DNA from: Catenibacillus scindens
Lineage (GTDB): Bacteria > Bacillota > Clostridia > Lachnospirales > Lachnospiraceae
Direction: 5' to 3'
NCBI RefSeq assembly: GCF_014202115.1
Contig: NZ_JACHFW010000005.1
Coordinates: forward strand, 62,001 to 126,000
DNA: 64,000 nt
Below the pieces are notes generated by a model that ran no database searches, had not been told where the DNA came from, and saw only the letters and a list, made by a program, of their open reading frames with translations. Made by a program: the position numbers and the translations under genes. Within the stretch, counting starts at the first letter, position 1. Every line of letters begins with the position of its first letter. Positions 1 through 8,950 of this stretch are shown piece after piece.

Positions 1-1001
1 CCTGGCTTATCAGCTTTCTTTGCATAAGAAGCTCCCTGTCCCGCGCTGGCCACTTCCTCAAGACCTGTGGCAATAACCGTGATCTTGGCAGTATCCGGCG
101 TGGAATCATCATACATAGCGCCGAAAATAATATTGGCAGACTCGCCGGCCAGCTCCTCAACATAAGTTGCAGCCTCGTTAGCCTCAATGAGGCCGATATC
201 GCCGGAAATATTGATAATGATATCTGTTGCGCCCTCAATCGTTGTCTCAAGAAGAGGACTTGTGATGGCCTGTTTTACAGCGTCAATGGCCTTATCATCA
301 CCGTGGCCCTCACCGATACCAATATGGGCGATACCTTTGTCTTTCATTACAGTCTGGATATCTGCGAAGTCCAGATTGATCAGTCCAGGAAGATTAATAA
401 GGTCGGTAATACCCTGAACGCCCTGCTGAAGCACTTCGTCAGCTTTCTTTAAAGCTTCCGGCATACTTGTTCTGCGGTCAACAATCTCCAGTAACTTATC
501 GTTTGGAATTACAATCAACGTATCTACATTAGCTTTAAGGTTCTCAATCCCCTGAAGAGCGTTGTTCATACGCTGTTTTGCCTCAAAACGGAAAGGTTTT
601 GTCACTACACCTACAGTGAGGATACCCATCTCTTTGGCAATCCCGGCGATTACCGGAGCCGCGCCGGTTCCTGTTCCGCCGCCCATGCCACAGGTAACGA
701 AAACCATATCGGCACCTTTCATAAGCTCGGCAAGATCCTCCTGATTTTCCTCGGCAGCCTTTGCGCCAACTTCAGGTTTTGCCCCGGCGCCCAGACCTTT
801 AGTCAGTTTCTCGCCAATCTGAACAAGCTGTCCGGCCTTACATAACTGCAATGCCTGCTTATCTGTATTGATCCCGATAAATTCAACACCAACAATATTT
901 TCATCGACCATTCTGTTTACTGCGTTATTTCCGGCTCCGCCCACGCCGATGACAAGAATTTTAGCGGCGGCGTCCATTTCGTTTGTTTTTATCTCAAGCA
1001 A
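1..1001 (-). CDS. ftsZ: Cell division GTPase FtsZ (C-terminus outside window)
   Basis: FtsZ is the tubulin-like GTPase that polymerises into the division ring at midcell. The reading frame on the minus strand shows the nucleotide-binding start [15 protein letters not shown], the tubulin signature [10 protein letters not shown], and the T7-loop region with [11 protein letters not shown]. The frame is open to base 1, so about 334 residues are visible and the C-terminal tail that binds FtsA, SepF or ZipA-type partners is missing. The start is a TTG at 999-1001, chosen because AGGAGG lies 8 nt upstream (1010-1015) and because the protein would begin [17 protein letters not shown]; no ATG gives a full N-terminus. 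It is the last gene of the dcw cluster in this window and has its own promoter. No ftsA precedes it, unlike in Bacillus. Confidence 0.97.
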   Translation of the reverse strand, partial: MLEIKTNEMDAAAKILVIGVGGAGNNAVNRMVDENIVGVEFIGINTDKQALQLCKAGQLVQIGEKLTKGLGAGAKPEVGAKAAEENQEDLAELMKGADMVFVTCGMGGGTGTGAAPVIAGIAKEMGILTVGVVTKPFRFEAKQRMNNALQGIENLKANVDTLIVIPNDKLLEIVDRRTSMPEALKKADEVLQQGVQGITDLINLPGLINLDFADIQTVMKDKGIAHIGIGEGHGDDKAIDAVKQAITSPLLETTIEGATDIIINISGDIGLIEANEAATYVEELAGESANIIFGAMYDDSTPDTAKITVIATGLEEVASAGQGASYAKKADKP

Positions 1002-1051
1002 GAGTACATCCTCCTTTAATATTAATCTTCTGGTTAAGTCTTCTATACTAT

Positions 1052-1080
1052 ATAATATATTTTTTTTTTTGATTTTTCAA
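1052..1080 (-). promoter_or_regulatory. Predicted ftsZ promoter
   Basis: On the minus strand TTGAAA (1075-1080) is followed after 17 nt by TATTAT (1052-1057). The spacer is an A-rich tract, which often strengthens sigma-A promoters. It would give ftsZ expression independent of the upstream dcw operon. Confidence 0.55.
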
Positions 1081-1122
1081 CTACTATTTATGATTCTTTT
1101 GAAAATTGTTACAAGTTACCAT

Positions 1123-1950
1123 CTATCTTTCTGTAAAGATCACTGATGTCTGTGAGGAATCATAATTTTCAAGATGGAGCACCCCCTGTCTCCCCTCCAG
1201 ATTTGACCACAGATTATTTACTTCAGCCATCTTATCCTCCATGTTGGACCCGGTTCCCAGCATGACCTGAATCTGACCAATTTGTAACGACAATGTCCCG
1301 TCCGTGGAAAAATCTATCGAATCTGCCGTAAGACTGTACTTTTGAAGGAGAAGGGTAATGTTAAGCAGCATATCGTATACACCGTTATCGGTAACCGTAA
1401 GCACCTGATTCAGCGCCGGAGCTTCGTACTCCAGGCCGGTAATCAGCGGAATATCTTCCGGCGGGTTTTCACTGATATCACAGACAACGCCTCCTGTGTC
1501 GATATAAATGTAACTGCCATTATCTTCAATACATCCAATGACAACTTTCTCAACAACCTCTACGTTGATTGTTCCCGCTCCGCCGATCTCCATGTAAAGA
1601 GCATCAATAAAGGGCATACTCTCCACATTAATATTTCTGTTTCTGAGATAGAAAATAATTGTATTATGATATTGCTCATCATATTGGATCAGATCAAGGA
1701 TCTGCTCCTGTGTATACCGGCTATTGCCGGACACATTGACATTTTTCAGACGGAAGCCAAAAATGAAAATGAGAGCCATCACCGCCACCGCTGCCAGAAA
1801 GATAATCAATCCTTTAAGAAATCTTCTTATCTTCTCTTTTCTTCGTTCCAGCCGAATCTTGCGCCCCCGCAAAGCCGCAGGGCTTAAACTGCGTTCTTCT
1901 CTTTTCTTTTCTTTTTGTTTTCTGCTTTGTTCCCTTGCTCTGTTTTCCAT
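1123..1950 (-). CDS. ftsQ: Cell division protein FtsQ/DivIB
   Basis: A bitopic membrane protein of the divisome that bridges FtsL/DivIC and the septal peptidoglycan synthase. The 275 residues start with a strongly basic cytoplasmic region (about 1-43), then one membrane segment near residues 45-67 (LIIFLAAVAVMALIFIF), then a POTRA-like domain beginning LKNVNVSGNSRYTQEQIL, which is diagnostic of the FtsQ/DivIB family. The rest is the extracellular beta domain. The start ATG has AGGTGAT upstream. It sits between murA and ftsZ, as divIB does in many Firmicutes. Confidence 0.93.
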   Translation of the reverse strand: MENRAREQSRKQKEKKREERSLSPAALRGRKIRLERRKEKIRRFLKGLIIFLAAVAVMALIFIFGFRLKNVNVSGNSRYTQEQILDLIQYDEQYHNTIIFYLRNRNINVESMPFIDALYMEIGGAGTINVEVVEKVVIGCIEDNGSYIYIDTGGVVCDISENPPEDIPLITGLEYEAPALNQVLTVTDNGVYDMLLNITLLLQKYSLTADSIDFSTDGTLSLQIGQIQVMLGTGSNMEDKMAEVNNLWSNLEGRQGVLHLENYDSSQTSVIFTER

Positions 1951-1969
1951 GGAATATCACCTGAATTTG

Positions 1970-2024
1970 TAACTATTCAGCCATGTATCTTAAAATTCCC
2001 GCAGCTAACGCGGCTGAATAGTTA
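1970..2024. repeat. Dispersed palindromic repeat, family 1, full copy
   Basis: A perfect 13-bp inverted repeat, TAACTATTCAGCC (1970-1982) and GGCTGAATAGTTA (2012-2024), encloses a short loop. Arms and loop are nearly identical to the copy at 33905-33979, which carries about 19 extra bases inside the loop. It lies between murA and ftsQ, inside the operon. Confidence 0.85.
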
Positions 2025-2032
2025 TCTAAATT

Positions 2033-3283
2033 TTATATCCTGCTGATCCTGGCTCCCAACTGTCCGAGATCTTTACAAATATCTTCGTACCCCCGCTCAA
2101 TAAAGGATGTACCTGCCACCTGGGTTTCTCCCTGAGCCATCAGCCCGGCAATGACCAGAGCCGCTCCACCCCGAAGATCCTGGGCTTCTACGTCAGCACC
2201 GCAAAGTGTCTGGCGGCCCTGAATAAAAGCTTTGTTTTTGTGAATCTGGATTTTTGCCCCCATCTTTTTTAATTGTGGGACGATTTTAAAGCGATCCTCA
2301 AAAATATCCTCCCGGATCTCACTGTCCCCCATAGCCGCCGTCAGACAGACCATCATCTGGGACTGCATATCTGTGGGAAATCCGGGAAAAGGCCGGGTGT
2401 GTATCGTATCCGGCGCAAGCATTGCCTGGGGAGCGATGACCTGCACACGGGAGGGGCGCACAATAATACCGCATCCCATATCCGCCAGCACATCCAGCAC
2501 TGAACAGATGTCCCGCTCCCTCACACCGGCCACAGTCACATTTCCGCCGGTGGCCGCGGCCGCTGTCAAATATGTTCCGGCCACGATCCGGTCTGACATG
2601 ATCCTGTATGAGACATTTTTTAGTCTTTTCACCGGATAGACAGTGATACATCCGGTTCCCATGCCGTGGATGGAGGCCCCCATTTCATTGAGAAAATGAC
2701 ACAGATCCACCACTTCCGGCTCTTTTGCCGCGTTTTCGATCACCGTTGTCCCCTGAGCAAGGACCGATGCCAGTATAACATTTTCCGTAGCGCCCACACT
2801 GGGATAAGGAAATTTAATATGAGTTCCCCGGATCTGAGCGCTCTGACATTCCAATCCCGCTTCTGTGGTCTTTACAGATATGTTCATCCGGGCCAGGGCA
2901 TCCAGATGAAGATCTACCGGGCGTTTTCCTATGGAACATCCGCCGGGCCACGGAAGGCTGACCCTCCCCAGACGTCCTAAAAGGGCACCTAAAAGTGTCA
3001 GGGACGAGCGCATGGCCCTGCTGTCTTCCTGTGAAATTTTCCCGGTAATAGCCGACGATGTATCAATGACTGCGCACTCCCTCCCCAGACTGGTACGGCA
3101 CCCCATATTTTCAAGTATTTTCAGCATATTATAAACATCCGCGATGCGCGGACAATTATAAAGCTTTGTCACACCGGGGGCCAGAAGGCAGGCTGACAGT
3201 ATGGGCAGCGCGGCATTCTTTGATCCCTGGATCGAAACTTCTCCGTCAAGGCAGCACCCTCCGCAAATCTGAAAGGATGCCAT
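2033..3283 (-). CDS. murA: UDP-N-acetylglucosamine 1-carboxyvinyltransferase MurA
   Basis: Catalyses the first committed step of peptidoglycan synthesis in the cytoplasm, transferring enolpyruvate from PEP to UDP-GlcNAc. The 416-residue protein has the substrate-binding Lys-Asn pair in GSKNAALP (residues 22-23) and the PEP-binding cysteine in GGCSIGKRPVDLHL (Cys116, close to Cys115 of E. coli), so it should be active and fosfomycin-sensitive at that site. I chose the ATG at 3283 because GGAGG lies 7 nt upstream (3291-3295); the frame extends 21 codons further but without family similarity. A murA at this place in the dcw cluster, where Bacillus has murG and murB, is worth noting. Many Gram-positives have two MurA copies; whether this is the only one cannot be seen here. 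Confidence 0.95.
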   Translation of the reverse strand: MASFQICGGCCLDGEVSIQGSKNAALPILSACLLAPGVTKLYNCPRIADVYNMLKILENMGCRTSLGRECAVIDTSSAITGKISQEDSRAMRSSLTLLGALLGRLGRVSLPWPGGCSIGKRPVDLHLDALARMNISVKTTEAGLECQSAQIRGTHIKFPYPSVGATENVILASVLAQGTTVIENAAKEPEVVDLCHFLNEMGASIHGMGTGCITVYPVKRLKNVSYRIMSDRIVAGTYLTAAAATGGNVTVAGVRERDICSVLDVLADMGCGIIVRPSRVQVIAPQAMLAPDTIHTRPFPGFPTDMQSQMMVCLTAAMGDSEIREDIFEDRFKIVPQLKKMGAKIQIHKNKAFIQGRQTLCGADVEAQDLRGGAALVIAGLMAQGETQVAGTSFIERGYEDICKDLGQLGARISRI

Positions 3284-3350
3284 ACAAACACCTCCACAGG
3301 CTATGCTGTAATAACAGTTTATGCCGGCGTCTCCTTTTGTGTGCATAAGG

Positions 3351-4499
3351 CTACCGTTCCAGACGGATCTGACGCGAGACGCTTAAAACCAGGCCGATCT
3401 CACACAGCAAGATAGCCACAGATGTACCTCCATAACTGATAAAAGGCAATGTAATACCTGTGTTGGGTATAAAGTTTGTGGCAACGGCGATATTAATAAA
3501 CGCCTGAATCCCGATCTGGGTCATAACGCCCACAACCAGGAGGGCTCCAAAAAGATCCGGCGCGTTGTTGGCAATAATCATACAGCGCCACAGCAAAATA
3601 ATAAAAAGCAGGATCACAGCCGCCGCCCCGAAAAGTCCAAGCTCCTCGCAGATAATACCAAAGATCATGTCGTTGTGAGCTTCAGGAAGATAATCCAGCT
3701 TTTGGATACTCTGTCCAAGCCCTTTTCCGAAAATGCCGCCGGAGCCGATGGCGTACAATGACTGGCGGATCTGATAGGCGCTATCGTCAGTCTCAACGTT
3801 GAGCCATGCCGTAATACGGCCCACACGGTAGGGGAACATGAGAAGCCCTCCCACCATACCTGCCACGCAGACGCCAATAATTGCCAGGAAAGGTTTATAT
3901 CGGTCGCTGGCCACAAAGAGGATAATAAAAGTGATTCCCAGCAAAATAATAGCTGTACTTAAATTGGTCATAACAACCACACCGATCATGGGCACAGCCA
4001 TGATCAAAATCTTTCCGATCCCTGCCAGACTGTGAAGACTCTTTACCGTCCGGCTGCACACGTAGGCCAAAAACAGGATCAGAGCCACTTTGGAAATCTC
4101 CGACGGCTGAAACTGCAAAGGCCCGATGACGATCCAACGACTCTGGCCGTGAGTCTCGGCGCCGCTGCCGATAAAGGGGGTCAGAGCCTGGATGATCAAC
4201 ATGACAATATAGGCAAAAAAGGCAAATCTGGAAAAAAAGTGATAGTCGATCCGGCTGATGATCACCGCGCATATCAGGCCCAGAGCCGCGAATATTCCCT
4301 GGCGCACAACATAATAGAAGGAATCCCCGTTATTTTCCACGGAAGATGTATAAGCTGTCGTGCTGTAGATCATCACAAGGCCAAAACAAACTAAAAATAA
4401 AACAACAAAAAAGAGGCTGTAATCAAAAAACCGCTCCGGCTTGCCCTGTTTTCTTTTTTCTCCCCCGCTTCTGGCCCACAGGCTTTTTTTTCGCTTCAT
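3351..4499 (-). CDS. ftsW: SEDS-family peptidoglycan polymerase FtsW/SpoVE
   Basis: A polytopic membrane glycosyltransferase that polymerises lipid II in partnership with a class B PBP. The 382 residues show about ten membrane segments after a basic N-terminus, and the SEDS signatures GLGQSIQKLDYLPEAHNDMIF and EELG. The pair of penicillin-binding proteins upstream supplies possible partners: the PBP at 8951-11329 for division, SpoVD for the spore cortex. Sequence alone does not separate FtsW from SpoVE. The start has AGGGAGTGAT upstream, and the stop almost touches the region before murA. Confidence 0.92.
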   Translation of the reverse strand: MKRKKSLWARSGGEKRKQGKPERFFDYSLFFVVLFLVCFGLVMIYSTTAYTSSVENNGDSFYYVVRQGIFAALGLICAVIISRIDYHFFSRFAFFAYIVMLIIQALTPFIGSGAETHGQSRWIVIGPLQFQPSEISKVALILFLAYVCSRTVKSLHSLAGIGKILIMAVPMIGVVVMTNLSTAIILLGITFIILFVASDRYKPFLAIIGVCVAGMVGGLLMFPYRVGRITAWLNVETDDSAYQIRQSLYAIGSGGIFGKGLGQSIQKLDYLPEAHNDMIFGIICEELGLFGAAAVILLFIILLWRCMIIANNAPDLFGALLVVGVMTQIGIQAFINIAVATNFIPNTGITLPFISYGGTSVAILLCEIGLVLSVSRQIRLER

Positions 4500-4584
4500 T
4501 ATAAATCACTCCCTGAGCTTTTTGCTGCGGACAGCCAAACTTCTTAGCCCTGTTTTAGAAAACGGCCAAACCAGACAGTCCGGT

Positions 4585-5949
4585 TTAGTCTTCCAACTGG
4601 TTAACATAGTCTTTAAAGAGGCGCCCCCGTTCCTCATAGTTTTTAAACATTCCCCAACTGGCGCAGGCCGGGGACAAAAGCACGGCGTCTCCGGGTCTTG
4701 CCCGGCCGGCACAGATCTTTACAGCCTCCTCCAGAGAATCCGCTTTGACGATCTGGTCAAAGCCATGTTTTCTCGCACAGGCTTCGATCTTATCTGCGGT
4801 CTGTCCGAGAAGGACAAGGAGATGGACCTTATCCCCGAAAGACTCTATCCACTGGTCATACTCTGACTGCTTGTCATACCCGCCGCCAATGAGAAGTGTG
4901 GGGCGCACCATAGCCTCCACCGCCTTGATAGCCGCGTCAGGATTAGTTCCCTTTGAGTCGTTATAATAGGCAACGCCCTTCTTCTCCGCCACAAATTCAA
5001 TGCGGTGTTCCACCGCCTTAAATTGGGTGAGGACTTTAAAAATAACGTCCTGGGGAACTCCAAGGCTTGCAGTGATAGCCACGGCAGCCATAACATTTTC
5101 CATATTGTGCAGACCCAGTATATTTAAGTCACTGTCATAGCAGATGTGGCTCTTCTCACCGTTGTGAGCGTAAATGATCTCATGATTTTTAAAATAATAG
5201 CCCTCGGTAAGTTCCCGGCGTCCGGAAAAAAAGATCACTTTTGCCTTTGTATCCCCCGCCATGGTCCGGGTCACATCATCATCATAATTTAAGACCACAA
5301 AATCGTCTTCTGTGGCATTTTCAAAAATACGCTTTTTTGTCTCTATGTAGCATTCCATGGTGTGGTGCCGGTTCAGATGATCCGGCGTTATATTTAATAC
5401 AGCGCTGACATGGGGATGGAAGTTCTCAATGGTTTCTAACTGGAAACTGGAAATTTCCGCCACCGTCACACTGTCATCCTTTGTCTCAAGAACCCTCTGT
5501 GTGTAGGAGTTTCCAATATTTCCCACAACAAATACTGACGGCCGCCATGCTTCCATGATCTGTCCGGTGAGAGCTGTAGTCGTTGTCTTTCCGTTAGTCC
5601 CAGTGATAGCCGCCACAATACCCTTCCCGTAATGCCAGGCCAGTTCAATCTCACCCCAGATCTTTATACCCCTGCTCGCCATTGCCTTCACAAAAGGCGC
5701 GTCCACAGGAACCCCTGGGCTTAACACCGCCAGATCAAGGGTTGCCATCACTTCCGGTAAAAGTTCTCCGGTGATCACCTTTACATTGTCCACCGGTCTG
5801 TCAAGCCGGGATAAAATTTCTTCTTCTTTCAACGCTTCGTTGCTGTCATACAAAACCACTTTGGCGCCAACAGCGCCAAGAAGCTCTGTGGCCCCGATGC
5901 CGCTGATGCCTGTACCGGCAACAAGTACCGTTTTATTTTTTAAATCCAT
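4585..5949 (-). CDS. murD: UDP-N-acetylmuramoylalanine--D-glutamate ligase MurD
   Basis: ATP-dependent ligase that adds D-Glu to UDP-MurNAc-L-Ala in the cytoplasm. The 454-residue length is typical. The N-terminal Rossmann region begins VLVAGTGISGIG, the P-loop GTNGKTTT is at about residues 117-124, and Mur-ligase motifs such as NITPDHLNRH and YNDSKGTNPDA are present. It follows mraY by 24 nt and precedes ftsW, which is the conserved mraY-murD-ftsW order. The ATG has GGAAAGGA upstream. Confidence 0.97.
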   Translation of the reverse strand: MDLKNKTVLVAGTGISGIGATELLGAVGAKVVLYDSNEALKEEEILSRLDRPVDNVKVITGELLPEVMATLDLAVLSPGVPVDAPFVKAMASRGIKIWGEIELAWHYGKGIVAAITGTNGKTTTTALTGQIMEAWRPSVFVVGNIGNSYTQRVLETKDDSVTVAEISSFQLETIENFHPHVSAVLNITPDHLNRHHTMECYIETKKRIFENATEDDFVVLNYDDDVTRTMAGDTKAKVIFFSGRRELTEGYYFKNHEIIYAHNGEKSHICYDSDLNILGLHNMENVMAAVAITASLGVPQDVIFKVLTQFKAVEHRIEFVAEKKGVAYYNDSKGTNPDAAIKAVEAMVRPTLLIGGGYDKQSEYDQWIESFGDKVHLLVLLGQTADKIEACARKHGFDQIVKADSLEEAVKICAGRARPGDAVLLSPACASWGMFKNYEERGRLFKDYVNQLED

Positions 5950-5973
5950 GATCCTTTCCTCCGATGTAATCCA

Positions 5974-6957
5974 TTACAGCGCCAAAAATCCAATCAGGCA
6001 CAAAACCGCGGTGACAATAGCAAACACTGCCACTACCTTTGTCTCCGCCCATCCACACAGTTCAAAATGATGATGGATGGGAGCCATTTTGAAAATACGT
6101 TTTCCATGGGTCGCCTTAAAATAAGTCACCTGCAAAATGTCTGACAAAATCTCTACAAGGTATACAAGACCCACGATAGCAATGAAAATGGGCATATTCA
6201 GCATAAACGCCATAGACGCCACAAAACCGCCCAAGGCCAGGGAGCCGGTATCTCCCATAAAAACCCGTGCCGGGTAAGAGTTAAATAAAAGGAAACCGAG
6301 CAAAGCACCCATAACCGCCCCGGCCACCGGATGAAGTCCACTTCTGCAAGCCACGGCAACCACCATGAAAAAGGCGGCCACAAGGACAGTTACATTGGAC
6401 AGCAGGCCGTCCAGACCATCGGTGAGATTGGTGCCGTTGACAGTGCCCAGCATGATGATGAGAAAAGCCGGGATAAAAAGCCACAGCGGCAAATGGAGAT
6501 AAATGCCATTTTCAAAGCCGCCGGTAAAAGGAATCAGCATGGCTGTCCCGGCGTCGCTGTAGCGGATCAGGTAAAATCCAAAAACCGCCGTGACAGCAAT
6601 CTGAGCAATCAGCTTCTGTAACTCTGTCAAACCGAGATTTCTCTTTTTTACTACTTTAATATAATCATCTACAAATCCAATGATTCCAAAACCGAGAGTC
6701 GTAAACATAACCGGAACGATCTTCGGGTAATCCTTAATAAAAAACAGTGAGGCCACCATGGCGGCAAGGAGAAAGATAATACCGCCCATCGTCGGCGTTC
6801 CCGATTTTTTCTGATGTTCCTTAGGTCCGTCCTCCCGAATATACTGTCCAAATTTAAGTTTATGCAGCCATGGAATGATCACCGGCCCCAAAATGGCGCT
6901 GATGGCGAAGGCAATTAAAATTGGCAGCAAAATGGAATATTTCAGATCAGAAAACAT
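5974..6957 (-). CDS. mraY: Phospho-N-acetylmuramoyl-pentapeptide-transferase MraY
   Basis: Integral membrane enzyme that makes lipid I by transferring phospho-MurNAc-pentapeptide to undecaprenyl phosphate. The 327 residues contain about ten membrane segments, the conserved GTPTMGG near the N-terminus, the metal-binding region FVDDYIK and NGTNLTDGLDGL, and the C-terminal histidine cluster APIHHHFE. It has GAGAGG upstream of the ATG and its own predicted promoter at 7073-7101, so it starts a sub-operon mraY-murD-ftsW-murA-ftsQ. Confidence 0.97.
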   Translation of the reverse strand: MFSDLKYSILLPILIAFAISAILGPVIIPWLHKLKFGQYIREDGPKEHQKKSGTPTMGGIIFLLAAMVASLFFIKDYPKIVPVMFTTLGFGIIGFVDDYIKVVKKRNLGLTELQKLIAQIAVTAVFGFYLIRYSDAGTAMLIPFTGGFENGIYLHLPLWLFIPAFLIIMLGTVNGTNLTDGLDGLLSNVTVLVAAFFMVVAVACRSGLHPVAGAVMGALLGFLLFNSYPARVFMGDTGSLALGGFVASMAFMLNMPIFIAIVGLVYLVEILSDILQVTYFKATHGKRIFKMAPIHHHFELCGWAETKVVAVFAIVTAVLCLIGFLAL

Positions 6958-7020
6958 GTATCTTACCTCTCTTATTTGTTTTTTCCCTTATCTGTCTCAG
7001 GGTACTTGGATCTTAGCGTC

Positions 7021-7101
7021 TTCCTGTCAGGCTATAACCTGACATAAAGATACGCCGTCCTGAATAGTCACAATTATAGTACAAATCCGTACACTTGTAA
7101 A
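7021..7101 (-). promoter_or_regulatory. Predicted internal promoter and leader hairpin before mraY
   Basis: On the minus strand TTTACA (7096-7101), 17 nt, TATAAT (7073-7078), a near-consensus sigma-A promoter. About 30 nt downstream the leader contains a short stem, TCAGG/CCTGA, around 7027-7042. This gives lipid I synthesis a transcription input separate from the MraZ-controlled promoter. Confidence 0.75.
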
Positions 7102-7109
7102 GGCGGGGC

Positions 7110-8855
7110 TTACGTCTCCCATTCCGCTGCCTCCGCCGTTTTTTCAATATTCAAATAAGGCAGCACATTTTCAAAAATCTCCTTCATCACCGGCGCGGCA
7201 ATAGTTCCGCCATAATAAGTCCCTACAGGCTCGTCAATAAAGATCAGGCCGATGACCTTAGGATCATCTGCCGGCGAAAAACCCAGAAAGGAAGCGATAT
7301 ACTTTCCTGAATTTCTCGGAAGCTTCTGGGATGTGGCCGTCTTTCCGCCAATGCGGTAGCCTTCAATATACGCCTTGTTTCCCGTACCTTCAGCCACCAC
7401 TTTTTCCAGCATCATTTTTAACGTCTCACATGTAGCTGGCGACAGGCCGCTGGCTTTTGTCTCATAATCAAACACTTCCACCTGGGTCAGATCAGCGCTC
7501 GCGGCTTTTACTCCAAAGTGTGGCGTCACCAAAGTGCCTCCATTGATCACCGCGCTCACCGCCCGCAAAAGCTGAAGGGGCGTGATCTGAAAGGACTGGC
7601 CGAAAGAAATGGTGGCCAGTTCCACTTCCCCCACATTGTTTATATCATGCATGATAGACGATGATTCTCCGGGGAGATCCACCCCGGTTTTTTCAAATAA
7701 TCCCAGATTGTTAAAATACTTATACAGTCCGTCGATCCCCACTCTGGCCCCTACATCCATAAACACAGGATTGCATGAATTCATAAATCCCTGTAAAAAT
7801 GTCTCTGTGCCGTGGCCGGCTGTTTTATGACATCGTATCCGGCGGTCTTTTACAACGCGAAAACCCGGACAGACAAACGTATCATTTAAGCTGACTACCT
7901 GTTCTTCCAGGGCTGCCGTCGCAGTGATGATCTTAAACGTCGACCCCGGCTCATAAGTGTCATTAATGCTCGTATTACGCCACATCTGGTTTAACTTGTC
8001 GTTGTCACTAAGTTGTGCCAGGTTTTCATCTGCTGTCACAGCCGCGGTAAATGTGTAAGGTTCATTAAGATCAAACTCCGGAGCATTGACCATCGCATAG
8101 ATTTCCCCGTTTTGGGGATCCATCAGTATAATGGACACGCCTTTGGCCTCTTTTTGCTCCAGCATCCGGTCAGCCACCTGTTGGGCGTAAGCCTGAATAT
8201 TGTAGTCAATACTTGTATACAGATCCAGGCCATCCACCGGATCTACCCGCTTTTCGGCTGTATTGTCCACTTCCAGGCCGCGGACGTCTGTCGTGGTCAG
8301 GATCAGCCCCTCTGTTCCCTGAAGATACTGGTCATACTTGACCTCCAGACCGATGATGCCCTGATTATCGCTTCCCGTAAACCCCAAAACTTTCGAGGCC
8401 AGGGTGCCGTAGGGATAATATCTGGAATAATCTTCATCCACATTGACGCCATCCAGCTTATAGCTGCGGATACGGTCGCCAAGAGCTTTAGGCACATTAG
8501 AGAGAATGCGTTCAATAGAACTGACCTTTTCCACCCGTTTGCGAACAGTCTCTTCATCCAGGTCAAGTTCCTGGGACAGCACCTTGATCACTTTCTCAGG
8601 GTCTGTGATTTGATTGTGGATCACAGTGATGGTACACACCGACTGATTGTCTGCCAGTATTACCCCATTTCGGTCAAAGATCCTCCCCCGGGCCGCCTTA
8701 ATGGTCCGCTCCCGCTCATGAAGATCATTAGCTCTCTGCTCATAGTAACCGGACTGGGGGATCATAAGAAATATGAGCCATATCAGCAGGGCCGCGGCAG
8801 TCACTATAAATACCCACATACATATCCGGACCTTTTTCCGGTGATAATAATGCAC
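7110..8855 (-). CDS. spoVD: Class B penicillin-binding protein, SpoVD-like
   Basis: A membrane-anchored transpeptidase that cross-links peptidoglycan; SpoVD serves spore cortex synthesis with SpoVE. One membrane segment lies at about residues 12-33, followed by the PBP dimerisation domain (ARGRIFDRNG) and the transpeptidase domain. Catalytic motifs are STFK (Ser305, Lys308), SCN (360-362) and, in place of KTG, KTA (505-507, context GGKTATSQ). At 581 residues it stops after the transpeptidase domain, so the C-terminal PASTA domain of Bacillus SpoVD is absent. The GTG start at 8855 is preceded by AGGTGGG. Position after the division PBP matches the Firmicutes pbpB-spoVD order; the exact SpoVD role is inferred from that. 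Confidence 0.85.
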   Translation of the reverse strand: MHYYHRKKVRICMWVFIVTAAALLIWLIFLMIPQSGYYEQRANDLHERERTIKAARGRIFDRNGVILADNQSVCTITVIHNQITDPEKVIKVLSQELDLDEETVRKRVEKVSSIERILSNVPKALGDRIRSYKLDGVNVDEDYSRYYPYGTLASKVLGFTGSDNQGIIGLEVKYDQYLQGTEGLILTTTDVRGLEVDNTAEKRVDPVDGLDLYTSIDYNIQAYAQQVADRMLEQKEAKGVSIILMDPQNGEIYAMVNAPEFDLNEPYTFTAAVTADENLAQLSDNDKLNQMWRNTSINDTYEPGSTFKIITATAALEEQVVSLNDTFVCPGFRVVKDRRIRCHKTAGHGTETFLQGFMNSCNPVFMDVGARVGIDGLYKYFNNLGLFEKTGVDLPGESSSIMHDINNVGEVELATISFGQSFQITPLQLLRAVSAVINGGTLVTPHFGVKAASADLTQVEVFDYETKASGLSPATCETLKMMLEKVVAEGTGNKAYIEGYRIGGKTATSQKLPRNSGKYIASFLGFSPADDPKVIGLIFIDEPVGTYYGGTIAAPVMKEIFENVLPYLNIEKTAEAAEWET

Positions 8856-8950
8856 CCAGGATTCCCACCTTTTACAGTGTGCTTATGGAATTATTTTATG
8901 ACTGGCCACCTTTGGCTATGCATACATTTCATAACAGTTCATTGGGATTC

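Noticed and set aside
2033-3346. Longer MurA start at 3346
   Set aside because: The additional 21 residues do not resemble MurA, and GGAGG is placed for the ATG at 3283.
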